Below, one piece after another: positions 56,601 to 60,669 of a DNA stretch of 60,669 nucleotides; position 1 is the stretch's first letter, and each line of letters starts with the position of its first letter. Location of the stretch: positions 1-60,669 of the forward strand of contig JSYX01000170.1 of assembly GCA_000787465.1 (NCBI GenBank), written 5' to 3'. Origin of the DNA: Thermomucor indicae-seudaticae. Its lineage: Eukaryota; Mucoromycota; Mucoromycetes; Mucorales; Lichtheimiaceae. Made by a program: the position numbers and the translations under genes. The notes under the pieces were generated by a model. That model worked only from the letters and a program-made list of their open reading frames with translations, was not told the origin of the DNA and searched no databases.

Positions 56601-57996
56601 TACCAGATGATCCAGATGCAATTGATGCGGATGGTCTTCCCCCTAAAGAGGGAACAACTATCGGCTGTGATTCGGTGTCAGGAAGGTCAGAGATCGATAT
56701 GGATGGCGAGATGTCGCTGGATGTATCAGAAGTAGAGTAATATGGTTTATCGTGGCTCTCCCGGGTATCAGATTGGTATGAATCCCAAACATTTCTAAGG
56801 CATTCGAAGGTTCTTCGCGTGTCGTCAAAGTAGGCAAAATAGTACTGTGAACCGGGAGCATGTTTATATGATTACCAGCAACGATGTTGTATATTTCCAA
56901 CGTTACCTCGTCCACAACGAAGCTGTCGTCTATACCCACAGCTCGTATCTGCAAAAATTGCTGAAACTCGACTGCTTCTGTCTGCTCAATATCAATGATA
57001 TTCTCGAAAGGTAGTGATATCTTTAGGTTGTTCCCCGTGTTTTTTGCTCGGAAAATAGCCTTGTGAAAAACATTCATCCTGTAAAGCGCACATATGCTCT
57101 TAAACTTCTACACACTGCGCAGCTGCATCCAATAACTTATTTACCATTCAACCATGGCTGCTTTTGTGTCCGCTTGAAAATGCCACGTCTTGTCCATTGT
57201 TATCAATTTAAATCCATGCTGCCGCTTTTTGGATTGCTTCACAGCTAGCGCATTCTTCAGATCGACCTTTCCTTTGGGTGAATACTTGTCCGACGCACTC
57301 TCGTACCACGCCAGAACATCGTTCTTGAGCTCGCAATAACATCGTTCGAACTGATTCGCCAGTTTTCCCGTTATCAACAGATAGCCGGTCTTTCGGTAGT
57401 TCTATTAGCGTGAGTCGCATGTGATAGGGCAGATACCGTTAGCTCTCGTGATTAATCATGCTTCGAGAAAGTGCTGTGAATTTCGAACCTGGTTTTGAGG
57501 TAAGGAAGCGTAGAAGCAAATGTGGCGTTCGGTAACGTAGAGAATTCCTGGTACGATAGCCGAGCGAACAATACAACATTTCCATTCTATTGTAGATGGT
57601 AAGTCATATGTGCATCGACTGTATGCTGACCCGTTCATCCGTTATCACAGTCTACCTGCTCGAATGTCCTCAACACTGGGCAGATCGAATACTATCTGTA
57701 TCTTTTCAGCCGTGCTGCGCTCTTTTACCACAGGGGTAGCTGGGCTCAGAGACAGATTGTCAGTGATTTCTCGGCTAGTGTCATCCATACAGTTCCCAGT
57801 CGCCTCTGCCAGCATTTCTTTTATCAAATCGAGTTTTCTGTCTGCTGTCTGCTGTGTTCTCTGATTGTCAATGGCATTGCCGGCTGCTGTGCTCGTTGAC
57901 GTCTTGTGCAATTCGTGCCTGAAATCATCGTCTACAGGTGGGACGTAGTAAAGTAAATCACTCAACTTCGTTCTTTAAGTTCGTCTCTGGACCCAT
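53653..57996 (-). CDS. ATG26: Sterol 3-beta-glucosyltransferase ATG26/UGT51
   Basis: UDP-glucose:sterol glucosyltransferase, membrane-associated, linked in some fungi to pexophagy. Sixteen exons give about 1127 aa. Exon starts are 57996 (4 coding nt, uncertain), 57931, 57586, 57401, 57078, 56844, 56134, 55967, 55805, 55628, 55501, 55179, 55066, 54868, 54478 and 53871. Order: first half-GRAM ([20 protein letters not shown]), PH domain ([21 protein letters not shown] to [11 protein letters not shown]), acidic disordered linker with a D-run, second GRAM ([43 protein letters not shown]), then the GT core: [44 protein letters not shown] and the UDP-sugar motif [20 protein letters not shown]...FADQFFWG. 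The tail is acidic. A TATA box is 21-29 bp before the proposed ATG. Confidence 0.93.
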
Positions 57997-58016
57997 TCAG
58001 CACTCTGTAACCAGTG

Positions 58017-58025
58017 TTATATAAA
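58017..58025 (-). promoter_or_regulatory. TATA box of ATG26
   Basis: TTTATATAA on the minus strand, 21-29 bases before the proposed ATG at 57996. Such closeness makes the true start codon uncertain. Confidence 0.45.
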
Positions 58026-58467
58026 CCGCCTCGTCAGACAAACAAGAGAATATAAAAGGAACTATGGTTTTCTTTCTCCTACCACCAGAAAGATCATCGA
58101 TGTCGTGTGTTTCGAGCTATCGGAATGTGAAGCATCAACAAAGTCAAGTAAAGATCGAAGGGATGTGATGGCAAATGTTAGAAATCCATTCTCACTACGG
58201 TAACAATAAACTCAAAACGACGATAGATTACCGCTTGAGCTGCTGCGGAAACGAACTGTAGAACACTGCGATTCCCAGAATCCATAAGATCTTACAGAGT
58301 AAAAGCTGTCCAAATTTAATTTATGCGCTTTATGCCCTGTGACGGGCTGTTCCCACGTTACTATGGAAATGATACGCGGATCTTTTTTCTCAGCATAACT
58401 GTCGGCTCACAGCGTTCAGACCTTATAGCGAGGGGGAGAGTTTACAGTAATAGTTACTATTTACTGT
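58026..58467. other. Intergenic, ATG26 5' flank
   Basis: 442 bp between ATG26 and the TLC gene (both minus). No exon or repeat seen. Confidence 0.45.
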
Positions 58468-59358
58468 CTATTTGATAATGATAACAATGACTAGAAATAC
58501 AGCAAAAGGGACATTACAGCAGCAAGGAGCGAGCGCTTTTCGGCAAACGTTCCATTGCATGAAATTCAATAACTCAGCCGTTCTGTGGAACCGTAATCTT
58601 TCATGACGGTCTTTGTACGCTTTAATCGCCTTTGCTGCTGGATGAACCCTATTTTTTTCCTTTCCGTCAGTAATTTTAGTAAACATATTATTTATGCCCA
58701 AGTAAATACCGTAAAACCAGTAACAGTGCAGAGTGAATGTCAGCATGAGCGTTAGCAAAACGTCCCCGACTCCAAAGTAGTATGCTGCCATATAGATAGC
58801 GTATCCATGGAACATGATTCTCGTGCTAACGAAGAGGGCTGCGAAAATGTAATCATGTCTCAACCGCTTATCGATGGATCCAAGTGCTAAGGCGACGGTC
58901 GGCCATTCCAAGATACACATGGCTCCAAAGATTCCGCAATAAGGCGTCCTAACCAGGATCCACGACAATACCACGATATAGCCTAGATGATGAATCCAGC
59001 CGCTGAGAAGCTGTACTTGAGACTTGTAGAATAGCGCACCGGCGATGAGGTCAGTTATCAAAAAGATAATAAAGAAAGTTGTCGCGGCTAAAGTATATGG
59101 CGTTGGTGTAAGCAACCTCGAAAAGCCGCCGTTCCAAAGTTGCCATGCCAAGGGTAACGAATATATGCTCATGATGGTGCTACTGAGAAGCGTCAAGACA
59201 TAGGCTCGCTGTCGTTCTGTTCTTGCCCATCCTGCAATATGCCACAGGGCGAACCATCCTATTAAAAGGATGAAAGAGCATACTGCAGTGACCGCTATAA
59301 CAACCTGGTCGAAAAGTTCAAGGACAGTGTGCATGAGCGTACTGGTGGGTATATACAA
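58468..59358 (-). CDS. TLC-domain multi-pass membrane protein
   Basis: Intronless, 296 aa (an internal ATG at 59334 could also start it). Six to seven hydrophobic segments. The segment order and the signature FLITDLIAGALFYKSQVQLLSGWIHHLGYIVVL (read in parts; Asp in the Dl position and the double His) match TRAM-Lag-CLN8 (TLC) proteins such as TMEM56/TLCD4. Later segments include RIMFHGYAIYMAAYYF and LTFTLHCYWFYGIYLG, the last also typical of TLC. The C-terminus is basic and Cys-rich (APCCCN). It lacks the Hox-like domain and catalytic context of ceramide synthases, so lipid sensing, trafficking or remodelling is more likely than ceramide synthesis. Confidence 0.8.
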   Translation of the reverse strand: MYIPTSTLMHTVLELFDQVVIAVTAVCSFILLIGWFALWHIAGWARTERQRAYVLTLLSSTIMSIYSLPLAWQLWNGGFSRLLTPTPYTLAATTFFIIFLITDLIAGALFYKSQVQLLSGWIHHLGYIVVLSWILVRTPYCGIFGAMCILEWPTVALALGSIDKRLRHDYIFAALFVSTRIMFHGYAIYMAAYYFGVGDVLLTLMLTFTLHCYWFYGIYLGINNMFTKITDGKEKNRVHPAAKAIKAYKDRHERLRFHRTAELLNFMQWNVCRKALAPCCCNVPFAVFLVIVIIIK

Positions 59359-60669
59359 CGAAGAAGAGATGTGTAAGCTACTCTCTTAGTGGCAGTTAAT
59401 TTCTTGGAAAAAAGACAATCATTTGCGGTAAACGAATGGGTGCCACAACGTGCCTGAGCGACAGGCCATGATCAGGGTTATTCAACCCCCACCACTCCGA
59501 TCGTATGACCGTATCAAGCGACTTTCGATGGCGGTTTTTGCCTTTTCTTTGTGCTTGCTACACAAGACCATATCAAGTTCTCTGTGCGATGTTTGTGATT
59601 ACCATCGGTGACTTGACAAGCTTGTCAACGATCTTTCCTAAGTATATCTTCCTATCTTCGATCCTGGAACAAAAGACAAATTTCCAGGCGGACACTGCCG
59701 ACTGTGGACCAGAGTCCGTAATGGGTATTGGTGCAGTCTTGTGCGCCTTTAAACGGCCAACCCGTCCTATTTCTGGGCATATTGAAAACTCGGACGTTGA
59801 CTCCAAGAGTTTGCACAGGACAATAGTGTTAAGCAATTCCAAGTAATGCACAAATGCCAGTCGGATTAGTACACTGGAATGAGGATATGTTTGCGAGTAT
59901 TCTGCAAGAAGCCAGCAATAGCATTTGAGTTATCGCGAGCATTGTACATAGACGCACTGTAACCAGTATCAGCGAACCTACAGTATTCATTTGTGCTTCA
60001 ATGCTAGATTTTGCCTGCGACATGCAGATTCGAATTGGCGATTAGTTTTGACCAGTCGTGCCGACTATGGATGCTTTAATTCGTTGATTCTATATACAGA
60101 CTGTAATATTTACGTTTCAAGATCGAGATATGTACAATAAATGGTTATATAAGTACAGATGCGAAGATTGGATATGTACAAAGATGACTACGGTATATAT
60201 GCAGATACAGTGTCAGCGAACCAAGTAAAGCCATTCTCCATCCCTTTACACCACTTACGTTTCTTAACAATAATCTACCACGCAGCCTTCCAAGAGAATT
60301 GAATTACCTGAAGGTCGTCATGTTGTGCCTCCTGGCACTCCAATGACCAAGACTACAGACCTTTTCGGCTGGAGCGCAATATTACGCGCTAATTATTCGA
60401 ACATCTCTACATCGATTCTTGTCAAAGCTCGACCGAACCAAAATCAAGTGCCTTCAATGCATATTGAAGAAGCCATTTGAGGAAAAAGGCTAATAATGAC
60501 TTGCTATATACCTCCATATCACCGTCTTCTAACCGTAATAGATGCCTGTAAATTGGTCAGAGGGCTCACAAACAGATACGTTGAAGGCCGTTCTTTCATA
60601 TAAAGAAATAGTTGTCATTATTGCATAGCATGCTGGAACAACGTACACATCCAGTGGCTATTTTTATCA
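59359..60669. other. Terminal region without a supported gene
   Basis: 1.3 kb. Two overlapping opposite-strand frames (59505-59846 +, 59573-59851 -) have no motif or splice support. Probably promoter of the TLC gene plus intergenic DNA. Confidence 0.4.

Overview
The window is nuclear DNA from an early-diverging fungus, most likely Mucoromycota (Mucorales-type). This is an inference from gene content and gene structure, not from a database match. The genes are broken by many very short introns (about 37-80 nt, a few to about 210 nt) with compact GT...CTRAC...AG signals. The set includes fungal-specific genes (MDM31, a GH72 glucanosyltransferase, ATG26/UGT51 sterol glucosyltransferase, a GRAM/VASt sterol-transfer protein, a KA1-tailed kinase). 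It also includes genes often missing from Dikarya, such as phenylalanine hydroxylase and a FYRN/FYRC protein. I rebuilt exon chains by joining conserved protein segments through phase-compatible splice sites. Nearly every chain sums to a multiple of three.

Layout. 1-9 kb: the 3' part of BCD1 (box C/D snoRNP assembly), MDM31 (mitochondrial inner membrane), then two translesion-synthesis genes, REV7 (-) and RAD18 (+), flanking a tandem pair of small secreted Kre9/Knh1-like paralogues. 9-19 kb: a small unknown gene, phenylalanine hydroxylase, a PPxY-rich small protein, a large protein joining two cyclic-nucleotide-binding domains to an F-box/LRR module, an Sld7-like candidate diverging almost head-on from an 88-aa unknown gene, and a Loa1/Vps66-like lysophospholipid acyltransferase. 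19-29 kb: a double-BTB/CAP-Gly protein, an intergenic stretch, an acidic single-pass membrane protein, a low-complexity Ser/Pro/Tyr-rich protein and a purple acid phosphatase. 29-42.7 kb: a 3 kb gene-free stretch, the GH72 gene, a 176-bp Tc1/mariner-type MITE in a further gene-free stretch, a KA1 kinase and the GRAM/VASt membrane protein. 42.7-46.6 kb: gene-poor, with one GC-rich possible exon relic. 46.6-60.7 kb: FYRN/FYRC protein, holocytochrome c synthase, sphingolipid delta-4 desaturase, exosome subunit RRP4, ATG26 (16 exons) and a TLC-domain membrane protein.

The strongest unusual signals are in splicing. RAD18 carries an intron with the complete hallmarks of a U12-type AT-AC intron, and at least four GC-AG introns occur in other genes, one of them cutting the catalytic FPEG motif of the acyltransferase. 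Other points of interest are the REV7/RAD18 neighbourhood (with an Sld7-like gene 6.3 kb beyond RAD18), the domain fusions (2xcNMP-F-box-LRR and 2xBTB-CAP-Gly), two divergent start codons only 15 bp apart, and the MITE with near-perfect terminal inverted repeats and a TA target duplication. There is no prokaryotic operon, CRISPR array, rRNA or convincing tRNA in the window.
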